Positions 12,594 to 25,318 of a DNA stretch of 64,000 nt are shown here, in pieces. A model generated the notes under the pieces. The model did no database searches, was not told where the DNA came from, and saw nothing but the letters and a program-made list of their open reading frames with translations. The stretch spans positions 121,085,689 through 121,149,688 of the forward strand of contig NC_080570.1 in the NCBI RefSeq assembly GCF_030247185.1. Direction: 5' to 3'. The stretch's first letter is position 1, and every line of letters begins with the position of its first letter. The stretch is from Malaya genurostris (lineage: Eukaryota; Arthropoda; Insecta; Diptera; Culicidae). A program made the position numbers and the translations under genes.

Positions 12594-12870
12594 TCTACAC
12601 ACTTAAACCCAATTCTCGAGCTCGGTAAAGTAAAATGCCGAGTCAGATCGACAACACACAATTTTGTTGAATCGCTAAGTTATCAATATTATGATTTCCT
12701 TGATTCGTTCAGTAGATTTACAGATTTGATCAGCAAAGTGCATCTTTTTGCCACAATCATCCCGAGGTCAGCAAATGCGTTTGCCGAAATTTCGAAATAT
12801 CTGTTAGCTTTTGCCGAAATTCTTCTAGACAACTGTCATTTACGTTTCATATTTTCGGTTGATACTTGGA
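12594..12870 (+). repeat. Dispersed CCGA-rich repeat (copy 1)
   Basis: The start, TACACACTTAAACCC followed by CTCGAGCTCGG, matches in reverse the block at 45443-45484. GCCGAAAT/TTGCCGA words follow in both copies. The open frame across it is repeat-derived. Boundaries are approximate. Confidence 0.55.
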
Positions 12871-13016
12871 ATTAGTCCAAAAGCAAGATGTGACAATCTA
12901 CGATCTATTCAATAAGTATGATAACTACCAATTATTGCTTCCTTCCATCCTTCCAGATCCTATTTTTCTGTCAACAATAATTCGACAATTGGTGTTTAGT
13001 CCGAATTGCATACTTT

Positions 13017-13477
13017 CCCGTAAAAAAATAAACCATTGATTTTACAGCATGAACAATTGATTCACAATTAGATATACGGGTTACAATACATTTTATTGTA
13101 TCAACAAATTGCGAATAAAAAATATTGTAGAAAAACAATACGATTTGGTGTTACAAAACCTGCCACAATTTTGCTTTGACCATTGAAAAATATTTTAATG
13201 TAATATTATACACTATTCAATTAATTTTGCTTTTTACAATAGAATGTATAGGTTGTTAAGTATCGTAACAATTTAAATCTTGGAAAACAATAAAATGTGC
13301 AGTTTGCATATTGTTTGAAACACCTCGTGTACAATAAATTCAATTGTATTTCAATTTTACAATTGTATTGTATGTATATCAATCTTGTCAAGATACAATA
13401 AAATGTATTGTAACCCGTATATCTAATTGTGAATCACTTGTTTATGCTGTAGAATCAATGGTTTATTTTTTTACGGG
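13017..13477. mobile_element. Foldback MITE, 461 bp
   Basis: It starts CCCGTAAAAAAATAAACCAT and ends ATGGTTTATTTTTTTACGGG. The arms match for about 85 bp, including a shared ACGGGTTACAATACATTTTA block. The AT-rich centre has no open frame of note. No clear target duplication is visible. Superfamily unknown. Confidence 0.85.
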
Positions 13478-13639
13478 TACAATTTAAACAAAGCGAACTC
13501 TTTGTTTACTTTCAATTGCTGAAGGCTCCGTAGTTCGCATATTTCACTTCGTTGCTTTTGCCGAACATTCAGCAAAAGGTTATGCCAATCATCAGGAATC
13601 AGAACAAATTGGCTCAAATGGCACGTTCCCCTTGATATT

Positions 13640-14880
13640 TGGAGATTTGTGCCTTGCCATCAATTTGTTTTTAGCATTATTTTCCCGATATGTAAGAGGG
13701 AAGGATTGAAAGGAAATGGTAAGGGTTGGACTAGGAGGATGGGAAAAATTGACGACACAAAAACACATAAAAACAGAAGTAAATTCTGCACCCCCAAGGG
13801 ACTCCGAACAATCTGCTGAGAATCACATTTAGTGGAAGCAGAAGTGAATTCTGAACCTCTACGAGGCCCCGAACAGTCTGCTATTAATAAAACCTCCAAC
13901 CCCCGAGAGGATTTAGAGATCTTACAAAAGCGACACCATTCTGCACTCCTGGACCACATTGGGTGAGAAACGAGAGAATATCCTTCAATTTTAGCTCCGC
14001 ATACACAGACTCAACCATGTATGGAGAACCAAAAACCCGGATACGTAGCTGCGTCAATGCGAGACAGTTACATATCAGATGATATGAAGTACCGTAATCG
14101 CATTCACACAAATCACACGAATAATATTCAGCACGTTGAATAGTAGCCATGTGATAATTGAGTTTGCAATGTCCAGTCAGAGCTCTGACCAGAATACTGC
14201 AATGATGCTTGGAGAAATGCAGTAGACAGTTTGACATTTTCAGATTTAAATCTGGTAGAAATGCTTTTGTCTGAGCGCAAGTTTGCAAGCTGCGCCAGTA
14301 GCTGGCATGTTTGGATGCAGCCCAAGAACGAATCTTGTGCTTCATCCAACTAGTTGAAAGTGGTGAAGCTGGTTCAGGACCAACGAAATCATTCGTTGCA
14401 CCAGCTCTAGCCAACTCATCAGCCCATTCATTTCCAGTAATACCAGAATGGCCGGGTACCCATAAGAAGTAAACAGCATTTGAAATGCTGAGGTCTTCAA
14501 TTTGAAACTCCACACAAAATCGCGTAGATTTCTGCTTGGAACGCAGTACAGTATCTACCAAGTGAATGAGACTGTTCCAGCCTCATTTCACGACAGTAGA
14601 CACCAGCACCAGCACGACCATTCAACAGAGAACCATCCATGTAACAAACTATGTGTTCATCAAGTTGTCGTTCCAGACAACCAGACAACCATTCCTCACG
14701 AAGAGGATAGCTCACATTGAATGTTTTGAAAGGAAAACTGCATGTGAGAGTTAGGTCACTAGGAGCGAGTAAATACTCATCCCACGTAACCATTTGAGAC
14801 CACAAGCGAGTGTGGCTGGTAGCATAATCTAATGGATTACTTCCAAAGCCCTGTAACCTTGAGACGATATGCACAAGATA
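13640..14880 (-). pseudogene. Broken non-LTR retrotransposon, RNase H and C-terminal part
   Basis: Read on the minus strand, the 5' portion (14874 down to about 14500) encodes an RNase H start with YMDGS and FQAEIYAIL, which hold the first Asp and the Glu. A deletion and frame change near 14500-14530 removes the segment that normally carries the next catalytic Asp. The frame from about 14560 to 13884 then gives WVPGHSGITGNEWADELARA, the end of RNase H, followed by a Cys/His region (SCDLCECDYGTSYHLICNC) typical of I/Loa-type elements. The reverse transcriptase and endonuclease are missing, so this is a 5'-truncated copy. The sequence from 13884 down to about 13640 is probably its 3' UTR. It cannot be active. 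The clade (Loa or I group) is from memory of family features. Confidence 0.85.
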
Positions 14881-14989
14881 ATGCTTCTTGTTTTAGGAAC
14901 ACATGTAGTGGTTTAATGCACAGTAGCGCCTCTAGAGCAGCAGTAGGAGTTGTCGTGAATGTAGACGAAGCTGTCATAATTTGAGTATT

Positions 14990-15218
14990 TTTTACTTAAA
15001 TAAGAAAAAAAATTTTTTTTATAAATTTGAGTGAATGTTATTAAAAATTTGAGTTCCTTCACTCAAAATCAAGAAATTCTTCTTCGTTAATGTTTATTTA
15101 CATAGAATCCCTAGCTTAAGTCATCATTTTTATTCTTTTTAATGGGAAGCACAAAAAGTAATTCAAACCTATTGACCGGTTTGGAGTCCAAATTGAACGA
15201 TTTTCATATTCTTATGTA
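14990..15218 (+). repeat. Partial CTCAAA-rich repeat, cut by a retrotransposon
   Basis: The sequence parallels 9750-9935, including CAAAAAGTAATTCAAA and a CCGGTTTGGAGTCCAAATTG-like block. The match ends abruptly at about 15218, where retrotransposon coding sequence starts. The remainder of the repeat is not found after the insertion, so the junction may also involve a deletion. Confidence 0.65.
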
Positions 15219-16120
15219 CCTCCACAGGTTCGGCCACGCGGCATCTCCTGCTTGCCCTGGCTGCCCAAATGAGCTTGAGACTGCAGAACACGTCCTGTTT
15301 GCCTGTCTCCGCTTCGCGACACAAAGGAATGGTCTACTGGATGTATGTGGCAGAGAAACTACACCAGAGAACCTAGTCCAGAGGATGTGCCACAGCGAGG
15401 AAAACTGAAACGCAGTGTCGACCGCGACCTCCCAGATCGCGGGAATCTTGCAGCGGAATTGGAGCACAGAACAACAGGCAGCCGCGATCGCCTGCCGCTG
15501 AAGAGGGATCAGCGAACGAGCGTCGGTTCGGGAGTTTTTTCGTTGTCGTAGGAATCACGATCGGTGTAGTCTAAATCCTTCGCCGGGGATTAGACGAGTA
15601 GATTGCGAAGTACCTCCGGTATGGATCGTCGAGGCGCCAGTGAACCGGAAGCCATCCTCCAACCGGAATCATTGAAGCGACCCAGGCATCCTGCCGATCA
15701 ATCCGTTCACGGGTATCGGAAGCGACGGTTACGGGAGAACTTCCATCGGCGGGGAATTCCTTGCCGGTGTAAAATAGATCAATCGTCGGGGACTAGCCGA
15801 CTAGAAGCCACAGCATCGCAGTTGAGTCGTCGGGGCACCAGTGAACCGGAAGCCACGCTCCAACCGGAATCACAGGCTCGACCTCGTCACTCATTCGAGT
15901 ATCCCGTGTGACAAAACACGAGATTCGGTGTCGGGAGAAACTCTTTCGTCGGCATAGTCTAGATCCTTCGACGGGGATTAGATGAGTAGATGGCGACGTA
16001 ACTCCGGTATGGATCGTCGGGGCGCCAGTGAACCGGAAGTTATCCTCCAACCGGAATCACTAGACCGACCCAGGCATCCTGCCGTTCGAACCGTTCACGG
16101 ATTTCGGGAACTTTTCCGTA
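15219..16120 (+). pseudogene. 5'-truncated non-LTR retrotransposon, C-terminal zinc knuckle and 3' UTR
   Basis: The frame from about 15225 to 15408 encodes FGHAASPACPGC, then ETAEHVLFACLRF: the CPxCx(n)HxxxxC knuckle at the C-terminus of R1/Jockey-type polyproteins. Nothing upstream of this domain is present, which is typical of incomplete reverse transcription. Reading past 15408 needs a frame change (the residues that would follow lie in another frame), so the copy is decayed. The GC-rich tail after about 15560 contains repeated UTR blocks. The 3' end near 16120 is estimated from the change in composition. Confidence 0.75.
15555..16090 (+). repeat. Internal repeats in the retrotransposon 3' UTR
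   Basis: A block containing GGATCGTCGAGGCGCCAGTG, then AACCGGAAGCCA and CTCCAACCGGAATCA, occurs at about 15618, 15822 and 16008. The flanking phrase GTCTAGATCCTTCG with GGGGATTAGA occurs at about 15565 and 15955. Three diverged units of roughly 190-200 bp are therefore present. GC content is clearly above the surroundings. Short open frames here are UTR repeats. Confidence 0.8.
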
Positions 16121-17029
16121 GCCAATATTTCCAATATCAAATCTTTAGTAAAAATTTTAGTGTAAGTTTTTCTTACGTTCTCTTCGTTGCAATGGTGATA
16201 TCACTTGATAGTATTCTATTTTCAGTGCAAAACAAACCCAAATATCTTTCCATCCGTCACAGTTTGAAATGGGGCGCAGTTTTAGTTCAATTTAACTACT
16301 CGATGAAAAATAACTGCTCGACTGTCAAATTTTAACCGGAAGTTAAAGTAATTCGCGCGATGGTCAACAGCATAATTGGAATCAAAATATTTCTATTGAA
16401 AACAATCAAAGAGCATGGCACGAATCAAACGCTGCTGGAGTTGCCAGTTTTACTTGTTATAATTACATAAATTGTCCCTCTTGAACTACAACATTCCTGA
16501 ACATGCCTGCGGCAGCTCTAATTTGTTTTATGAAAGAGGCAACATGGGCCGTAGTTTTAGACTTGAAACTGGAACAAACGTATCCCTAGGGAGCCGTTAC
16601 CCTTCTGTTTAGTCGAACGATTTCAATGTCAAACTTTCAACTTGTACACCATTCTATTTTTCTATATTTGGCACACGAGTAAAATGCTGCTAGTGTTGCC
16701 ATTTTTTTGTTATAATTTCCAGATACAAATTTTTTAATAAGTGTGATTAAACCCGCGCGTAAACTCAATCGGTAGTTTTTGTTTTCCTAGGTTGGGACAA
16801 CCTTGTTTGACATTCCTGTTAAGTTTGAGCGGGATCTGTCAATAAGTGTGTGCTTGGCAGCCGTTTGTTTACGACACGAAAAATTTGTATGGCTTTTTTT
16901 TTACTATGGAAAACCAAATTGAACAACGAGTTTGCTTAAACTTAAACTGTGACTCACATTTGCTGGATTTCGACATAACGCTTTACTTGAATTATCGAAA
17001 AATCAGCTTGTAACCTGAATTATTGCATT
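16121..17029. other. Unassigned DNA, no gene recognised
   Basis: Two loosely similar pieces (about 16420-16480 and 16680-16740) share GCTGC-AGTGTTGCCA and TTGTTATAATT words, suggesting an old duplication. No coding region is supported. Confidence 0.35.
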
Positions 17030-18660
17030 TTTTTTATGTGAATACGTCTTACTTTACTACGGGGTGCCTTTTCAAAATTCGTCCAGTGGAAGAAGGGCTA
17101 AAACTTAATCGTGAATATCTCGAGTTGTGCTAAACGCAACAACATAATTCTTTTTGCATGTCATCAGAAATAAGATCAGCAATTTATGATTAAATTATCG
17201 ATAGTGTGAGATAAACATCAATAACTTAAAAATTTAGTTCTCTCATACTTTTGAACACAACGAATCTGGATTCTTGTCCACCAGTATTCTCAATTTAAGG
17301 TTTAGAATGTAGTTTCAAAATTTAGTGGCAGAATACCGGTTAAAAAGTTAAAACTAAAAATTTGAAACTGAATCTTGTTTCTAGATTTTGGATTTGAATT
17401 TAATTAATGAATTGGGAGTTCTTCTCTAGTATTCCAGAAATACTCAAGCTCATAAACAATTTTGAAGCGCTTTTATGCTCTTCTTATTAGGAAAAAAAGT
17501 CTAAACTAAGAATTAGATGTATTAAAATATAGATGAAAAAGCGATTTTTTATTTTGAGTGGAAATACTCTAATTTCGAGTTAAATTCATATTTTGAAACA
17601 ATAAATATTTTGTATCACGTGTACAACTTTGCTTCCGCCGTTTTCCGATAGGTGGCTGTACCGGCTGAGGCTGGTCGAAATACATAAATGATAATGCCTT
17701 TAAAGTGAGTGTGTAACGAATTGTCATCGCCATTTCAGTGACAATTGTTCTTGTTTTCGTATTATTCACGCTCGAGAATGTCTGTTTATGTGCCCAATTC
17801 TCGCCATTTACGGGAAATTTTACTTTTCTGTTACAATTCGAAAAAAAAAGCAACTGAAGCGCATCGACTGCTTTCAGAAACTTACAGTGATGCTGCTCTG
17901 AGTAAAAAACGTGTCGGGAGTGGTTTCAACGTTTTAAAAATGGTGATTTCGATGTCGAAGACAAACATGATGGTGGAAGAGAAAAAACGTTCAAAGATGA
18001 ATAACAATTTACTACGAGCTTTTAAAACCGGGTGAAACCATCACAGGAGATCGCTACCGAACGCAACTGATGCGCCTTAGTCGCGCGCTAAAAGAAAAGC
18101 GGCCACAGTATCAAGAGCGTCATGGCAAAGTCATCCTCCAACACGACAATGCTCGGCCTAACGTCGCAAAAGTGGTCAAAAAGTACCTGGAAACGCTGAA
18201 ATGGGAAGTCTTGTCCCACCCGCCGAATTCCTCAGATGTCGCCCCTTCTGACTTCCACCTATTCCGTTCGATGGCACACGGCCTGGCAGATCAACATTTT
18301 CAATCCTTCGAAGGGTTGGAAAAATGGATTGCTTCATGGATAGCGCCAAAAGAGGACTCCTTTTGTCGAGCCGGGATCCGAAAATTTCCGGAAAGATGGG
18401 AGAAAGTTGTCGCTAGCGGCGGACAATACTTTGAATAATACATCAGTAAGCACTTTTTCGCAATAAAGCTTTAAATTTTGGAAAAAAAAAAAACACGGCG
18501 GAAGCAAAGTTGTACACCTAATATTTTAAGTAGAATTACTCAAGTTATGACAGCTTTGTTCATTAACGAAACAATGAGCAGATGAATGGCAGTCTAATTC
18601 GTATTCACGTCCTCCAGTTATGTCTTTGATGTTACCCACCCGCTTTTTTATCCATCAAAG
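17030..18660 (+). repeat. Dispersed repeat family C, copy 1, split by a mariner
   Basis: The left part (17040-17280; ACGTCTTACTTTACTACGGG-like start, later a TCAGAAATAAGATCAGCA block) matches 22390-22620 (+) and 56120-56345 (-). The part after the mariner (18590-18655; CGTATTCACGT, CCAGTTA, CCCGCTTTTTTA) matches 23202-23260. Taken together, one repeat of about 0.75-0.85 kb was interrupted by the mariner at 17624-18512. No protein is encoded. Confidence 0.65.
17624..18512 (+). mobile_element. Internally deleted mariner transposon (DD34D type)
   Basis: Perfect terminal inverted repeats CAACTTTGCTTCCGCCG at 17624 and CGGCGGAAGCAAAGTTG ending at 18512 are flanked by the TA duplication expected for mariner. 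The N-terminal part (about 17770-18000) encodes an HTH region (HLREILLFCYNSKKKATEAH). After a junction near 18010-18030 the frame from about 18030 to 18435 encodes the C-terminal half with QHDNARPN and SSDVAPSDFHLF, the second and third catalytic Asp separated by 34 residues. The segment with the first Asp is missing and a frame change is visible near 17920, so no functional transposase can be made. At 889 bp it is about 0.4 kb short of a full mariner. It sits inside repeat family C. Confidence 0.92.
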
Positions 18661-18861
18661 TGAATTTTATTTATATTGACGTAAAACTATGTCTTCCTTT
18701 CTTATACTAATTATTGTGTCATTTCGCAAGGTTACTCTAAAATTGATTTCTTAATAACTATTTTCCTGTTGGATGATTTTCTTTAACTCATTCTCTAAAC
18801 AAACAAAAATATGATCTCAAATTTGAACAGTATCCAACGAGGAAAACAGATTGCCCAAATG

Positions 18862-19138
18862 ACATGCGAATAAAGTTATGAAATGAAAACTGCGAAAAAG
18901 CAACCGTAGAGACGGAACTCGAACCCGTTGATAGCTCTTTATCGGAAAAATCGTTTTGACAATTAAACTACTCAGCATGTGAATCTCAATTGTTCAATTA
19001 GACTGTGTCTTCATGCAGGGTAGTTTAAGTGGCAAAAGGGTGGTTTCTTCGGATAGAAGCTAGCTACGAGCTCTTGTCTCTGTGGTAGCATTTTCGTACG
19101 TTTCATTTCATAGTTTTATTCGCATGGCCTTTTTTCAA
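18862..19138. repeat. Head-to-head pair of tRNA-derived SINE-like copies
   Basis: The left copy reads on the minus strand (18985 to 18862), with a B-box-like GGTTCGAGTTCC (18914-18925) and tail words TTTCATTTCATAAC and TTTATTCGCATG. The right copy reads on the plus strand (about 18990-19138) with a worse B box but the same tail (TTTCATTTCATAGTTTTATTCGCATGG). The pair forms an inverted repeat of roughly 75-bp arms. A related copy lies at 47226-47310. Neither can fold as a normal tRNA. Confidence 0.65.
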
Positions 19139-19559
19139 TCTGCTATCCTCGTTAGATTCCGATCTAATTTCAAATTAGATCAAGGCGGCTCTACGTCTTA
19201 ACAGGACCAAAATTTATCAATATCACCTTCATTACGTAAACATTTTTGCAATAGTGAAACAATAGGTCTAAACACAAAAATCAACCGAATCTATAAATAT
19301 ACCCTACAAATGCAAATCTAACCAACATTTACCATTCAAGTAAATGAACGAGACTGTTTCAAAAGTCGAAGAAAATTAACGAACCGATCTTAGGGCCCGA
19401 AACGAATCGCAAAAGAGTTTAAATTTATTTCCTTCCGCTGATATTCTCAATTCCGAAATAACATAACCAACAACGAATAGTGGTACAATATGTTGCTATT
19501 GAATTTTATCAGGATCGAACCTCCGATTAGGGAGTACCGCGGAAAAATGTACAAAAAAA
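19139..19559. other. Unassigned DNA, no gene recognised
   Basis: Sequence between the SINE pair and family A. No coding region or inverted repeat seen. Confidence 0.4.
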
Positions 19560-20640
19560 GGAAAAAAAAGTGCACTCGTTTTTCTCAGAGACCGCCTCAC
19601 CGATTTTCTTCAACTCAGATTCAAATTTAAGATCTTATAGTGCCATAGCCTGTTATTAAATTTTTTATGGATCCGACTTCCGGTTTCGGAGTTATGGAAA
19701 AAAATTTGCAAAATGAGCTATCGATTCTCTCAGAGACCGCTCATCCAATTTTCTCAAACTTAGATTCAAATGAAAGCTCTTACAACTCCATATGACACTA
19801 CCAAATTCTATCCGGATACGATTTCCGGTTCCGGAATTACAGGGTGATGAGCATAAAAATTTCATTTCAGGGGCATGTTTTTATACATGACATGGAAAAA
19901 ACGAGCCAAATACATTCCAATAGCCGTTCAATTCTTTAACTAGACAGGTATGGTTAGTTAATGACAAAATACGTTGATTTTGGGTATACCAGATCATCGT
20001 TTCAGTTTCCGGATGTACCGGGAAAGTGCTCGTCTGCTGCAAATCGGAAATCACTCCAATTTCTCAGAAACGGCCAGACCGATCTTCGTAGACTCAGATT
20101 GAAATTAAAAAGTTTTATGTTTTCATAAGTTGATGTAGAATTTTATCCAGATCTGGCGTCCGCCTCCGGAAGTACAGAGTAGTGTGTTTGATAATGTTAA
20201 AATCGTAAAAATCCTTCTAATTTTCGTTATAAGCTGTTTCAATTTATAGGTTATGCTAATTGTTGGCCAAACGAACCGATTCCAGCTATACCGGATCCCA
20301 GCTCCCGGCTCCGGAGGTACCGGAAATAGTAGTCAAAAACTCAAAAACGGAACTTGAAGTTGGTTTGTTTTTTTACAAGACTAAAATAAAAGGGGCAAAG
20401 TCAAATCAATAGGCTACTTTTGATTTTTTTTCGGATCAGACTTCCGATTCCGGAACAACATTCCTATAAACTTTGATAAAAGTTGTTAAAATTTGAAAAG
20501 GTTATGCGAATGTACGCTCAAACAAACGTTTTTGTTGTTATTCAGTATTCAAAGATAAGTTTTTTCGAATAATCTCTTAGTAAAATCCATGAAAACATAA
20601 GTTATATGAGAAAGGTATCATAACGCCACTAGGTAAATTA
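19560..20640 (+). repeat. Family A repeat, about five or six modules
   Basis: Modules of about 150-180 bp each carry CTCAGAGACCG, CCGATTTTC, CTTAGATTCAAATGAAAG and GGATCCGACTTCCGGTT-like blocks (for example 19576, 19725, 20050). Divergence grows through the array. The right end TATGAGAAAGGTATCATAAC (20608) corresponds to the tail of other copies. Confidence 0.8.
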
Positions 20641-21270
20641 AACAGAATTTTATACTTTCTTCTATCACTAAAAATGATGAAACTTCCTTTTTCGACCGGG
20701 ATGTTTTCTCCTGGATGTATGTCTAATCAGTTTTTAACAAGAAGCTCATCAAAAAACACCCGGACAATTTTACGAGTACCATCACAACCTGGCCCTGACG
20801 GCTGTCAAAAGTCATCTTTCAGATCGTCGGGCTCGTCGCGTCATTGTCTCGACCGATCAAAAAGGGGGGTTTTCGAGTTTACCGGATCTGACGGTAAGTG
20901 TTGCCCCCTGAAAGAAGGGCATTTTTCGACGACCCACAAAGTAACCTGTCTTCTCAAAGGGGAACCGGTAGCTCCAACGAGGGTACAGTCATTAATAATC
21001 GATGCACGACTTTTGATGTTCAGTTTTTTTTTCTTTCTCATCTTCAATATTTACACTATTCCTCTTTGGTATCGGAATTCGGTTTTGGGTTTCCGAGAAA
21101 AACCGATTCATACCATTTCGGCGTAGGATGATGATTGGCTTGTTTTCGGTTGTTAGGAAGCAACGTTTTTCTTCGGAAATAAATGAAAGGGAAAAACATT
21201 ATTTCGCTTTGGACGCAGTTGAGATTCACTCAAATGGAATGTTCTGAAGAGAAATGCGATTATAAAGGGT
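20641..21270. other. Unassigned DNA, no gene recognised
   Basis: A 150-codon plus-strand frame (20674-21126) shows no domain, no transmembrane or repeat structure of note, and no support as an exon. The piece 20760-20990 is somewhat more GC-rich than its surroundings. Confidence 0.35.
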
Positions 21271-21279
21271 GATTTTTTT

Positions 21280-21600
21280 TGCTGATATCTTTTTGGCAAC
21301 ACACGTGAATCGCGTCTTGTTTAGTTTGGTCTATAATTTAATCATGAATGGGCGCTGGCAAAGTTGGCGGAAGATACTCTTTTTTAATCGAAAAATTGTG
21401 TTCAGTTGTGTTCATTTCTAGTTGAATGTATACGTCAACAAGCAAAATCGCCGCATCTCGAGTGAAGACCAGCCAGAAGCATTGCAAGAGCTACCAATGC
21501 ATTAAAAAAGTCACTGTTCGGTTCGGATTATTCGTGTAATACCGGCCGATATGTTGGAGAGAGTGTGCCAAAATAATATCAATAGGTCAATTTTCTAAAT
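21280..21600 (+). pseudogene. Remnant of a Tc1/mariner-type transposase
   Basis: Around 21425-21500 the frame gives YVNKQNRRISSEDQPEAL followed by QELPMH, then a stop. After a frame change comes KVTVRFGLFV, and then IPADMLERVCQNNINRS. These phrases occur in that order in Tc1/mariner-related transposases (the last near the C-terminus), which I recognise from memory. Large internal parts are gone. The sequence from 21262 (GGGTGATTTTTTTTGC) may hold the 5' terminus. No intact catalytic triad remains. Confidence 0.65.
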
Positions 21601-22384
21601 AAATTGGCATAGGAACTGTCTTCGGAATTAGTCATTCGTTAATTTTATTACTTTACTATATTTCATAAAACCCTTAAAAGTTTTTTTGTGATAGTGAACA
21701 TTCCTTTTTTGAAGCTAAAATGCAATAAAATAACGAACATACACTAGAATCAATCCTAGCCTACTATGCAATAATATTTATCATCATTAGTTCGAAGTCC
21801 TTTGAAGTACCCCTCTAAGAAAATAAAAAAAAACTGAACAGCGCAACATCACAGGAGAGCTAATGGTACGTATATCCACTTGAAGCTCGTGACCTTGAAG
21901 TCACAACGATTACCCCTTTTTTCCTTTATGATGTTTTGTAAAATAACAAGGGCATGGTAGGGTATTTCTTGGTTTTTCGTTTCCCCATTCATCGTTCTGT
22001 ACGGCTCTAGGAAGCGTCCGACACCCCATCAAAAAATATATGCTTAGTTATCTCATATTGAATTATACGACTCGTTAGCCTACCCGGTGAGAATAGTGTG
22101 GCTGCTGAAGTGGTTTATCGCCACGTTATGAGTTATGAGTGACACAGGAAAGAAATTGAACCTTCCTTCCATGGTAAAATATTCTCATTGATGTGTCAGG
22201 TTTACTGTTCTTTCCCCTAATTTATAGTTGTAAATACTGCAGGGGATCCAAAATCAAAGACATGATGGGGGGTAAGGGATGTCTTGAACAATTCCATCTT
22301 CTGAAGGAATCCAACGCTGCTAAAATAAAAAAATCGCAAGCTGTCCAATGCAAACATGGTTTTGTTGCAGACATGGTTTGTTGC
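21601..22384. other. Unassigned DNA, no gene recognised
   Basis: AT-rich with several homopolymer runs. The short frames near 22200-22400 carry no recognisable domain. Confidence 0.35.
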
Positions 22385-23260
22385 AGACTTTTGTCGTGAA
22401 TACGACTTACTTTAGTATGAAGCGTCTTTTCAAAATTTACCCAATACAAGAATGGGTAGAACTTAATGACGAATATCTCTTGTTGTATTTAACGCAGCAA
22501 TGTAATTTTTTCTCCATATCATCGGAAATATGATCAGCAGTTTAAGACAAAATTTTCAGTTATATGAGATAACCACAACTAACTCAAAATTGAAGTTTTC
22601 TCAAATGTTTGGTACGAACGAGCATTAAGGTGAAGTTCAGTGCCAAAAATAAAGCGTACAAAATTCTAACCGCATGAATCGAACGAACGATCGCACAAAT
22701 CAAGCATTCAAATTAAAACCAAATTGCTTTTATAATTGTTTTTCTCAATTGCGAAATTGTTCATTCATTGTTACGGATCAAAACCTTTGATATGATGATC
22801 TACACCTTCTACACCTAGCTGATTTCAACTGTTCTATTCTCAACCAAGGTCTTTTTCATATGGAAATACAACTTTCTTGTTTGGTGTTCACTCGCAATAT
22901 CTAGTTTGTGAAGTGCTTATCCTATCAGTATATAAGTGAATAACATTTTACCATTTCTCATAAGGTTTTAAAAGAAATATAGATATTTTTTGTCCAGGCC
23001 TGGCGAATGAATTTCAATAATTTAAATTTTACAATACCTAAAGTCGATTTGGGGAAAATATCCGGAACAATACAAATCCGCTGTACAATTTGTTTTATCG
23101 AGATGGGTTTGATAAGTAAGTTATTGAAATTATTGTCATATCAATCAACCAGTATGTGAAATTACCGAGACTTGGATGTGTGGAAAAATCATGTCAGTTT
23201 TATCGTATTCACGTTATCCAGTTAAGTTTCTGACAATACCCTCCCGCTTTTTTACATCGC
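22385..23260 (+). repeat. Dispersed repeat family C, copy 2 (uninterrupted)
   Basis: The left part aligns with 17040-17280 and the right part (23202-23260) with 18590-18655, in the same order and orientation but without a mariner. This copy thus shows roughly what the interrupted locus looked like before insertion. Non-coding. Confidence 0.6.
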
Positions 23261-24654
<1,394 letters not shown>

Positions 24655-25318
24655 AGCGGCCCTTACACGAGACAATATTATTGTCAATACAAGGAGTATT
24701 GACAATACTTTTGATCGTGTAATGGAAACTTCATTGGATTGACGAAAATATTGTCAAAAAAATCAAAACTGCTCATCAATCCAACAATACTTTCTCTCCA
24801 GAGAGAAAAGCGGCCATTACACGTGACAATATTATTGTCAATCCAAAGTATTGTCAATACCATCAATCCAATTGGCTTGATAACATGAGTCCGAATTTTT
24901 CAAAAAATTCTAGCGTTTGGTGCTTTAAATATTGCAACTGAACATTAAAATATTGAGAGAAGAGGTCATTGCACATATTTAACAGTTTCTCTCTGGAGAG
25001 AAAGTATTGTCGGATTGATGAGCAGTTTTGATTTTTCGACAATATTTTCGTCAATCCAATGAAGCTTCCATTACACGATCAAAAGTATTGTCAATATTTC
25101 TTGTATTGACAATAATATTGTCTCGTGTAAGGGCTGCTAAACTGTTCAATATATGCAATAATCTCTTCTCTCTATATTTTAATATTCATTTGCAATATTT
25201 AAAGCGCCAAACGCTTGAATTTTTCGAAAAACTAGGACTCAAGTTATCAATCCAATTGGGTTGATGGTATTGACAATACTTTGGTTTGACAATAATATTG
25301 TCACGTGTAAGGGACGCT
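24655..25318. mobile_element. MITE (AGCGGCCCTTACACG family), split by a copy of itself
   Basis: The outer element runs AGCGGCCCTTACACG (24655) to CGTGTAAGGGACGCT (ending 25318) and is flanked by TTA on both sides. Its two halves, 24655-24808 and 25139-25318, join to a unit of about 331 bp once the 330-bp insert and one AAA duplication are removed. The joined unit matches the inserted copy in reverse orientation. Short TIRs, 3-bp duplication and lack of coding capacity make it a non-autonomous DNA element. Confidence 0.88.
24809..25138 (-). mobile_element. Second copy of the same MITE, inserted inverted into the first
   Basis: This 330-bp copy begins AGCGGCCATTACACG and ends CGTGTAAGGGCTGCT. 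It is flanked by AAA (24806-24808 and 25139-25141), the target duplication made in the host copy at its GAGAGAAA/CTGTT position. In the inserted copy the same position is intact (24981-24992 read in reverse). The order of segments over the locus is A, B, A-reverse, B-reverse, which only a nested self-insertion explains simply. Confidence 0.85.

Noticed and set aside
13884..14874. Host RNase H gene
   Set aside because: The RNase H is followed by the Cys/His region of non-LTR elements, is frameshifted, and lacks an internal segment; it is a retrotransposon relic.
20674..21126. 150-codon plus-strand frame
   Set aside because: Low-complexity Ser/Arg/Phe-rich translation without domain; sits between a repeat and a transposon remnant.
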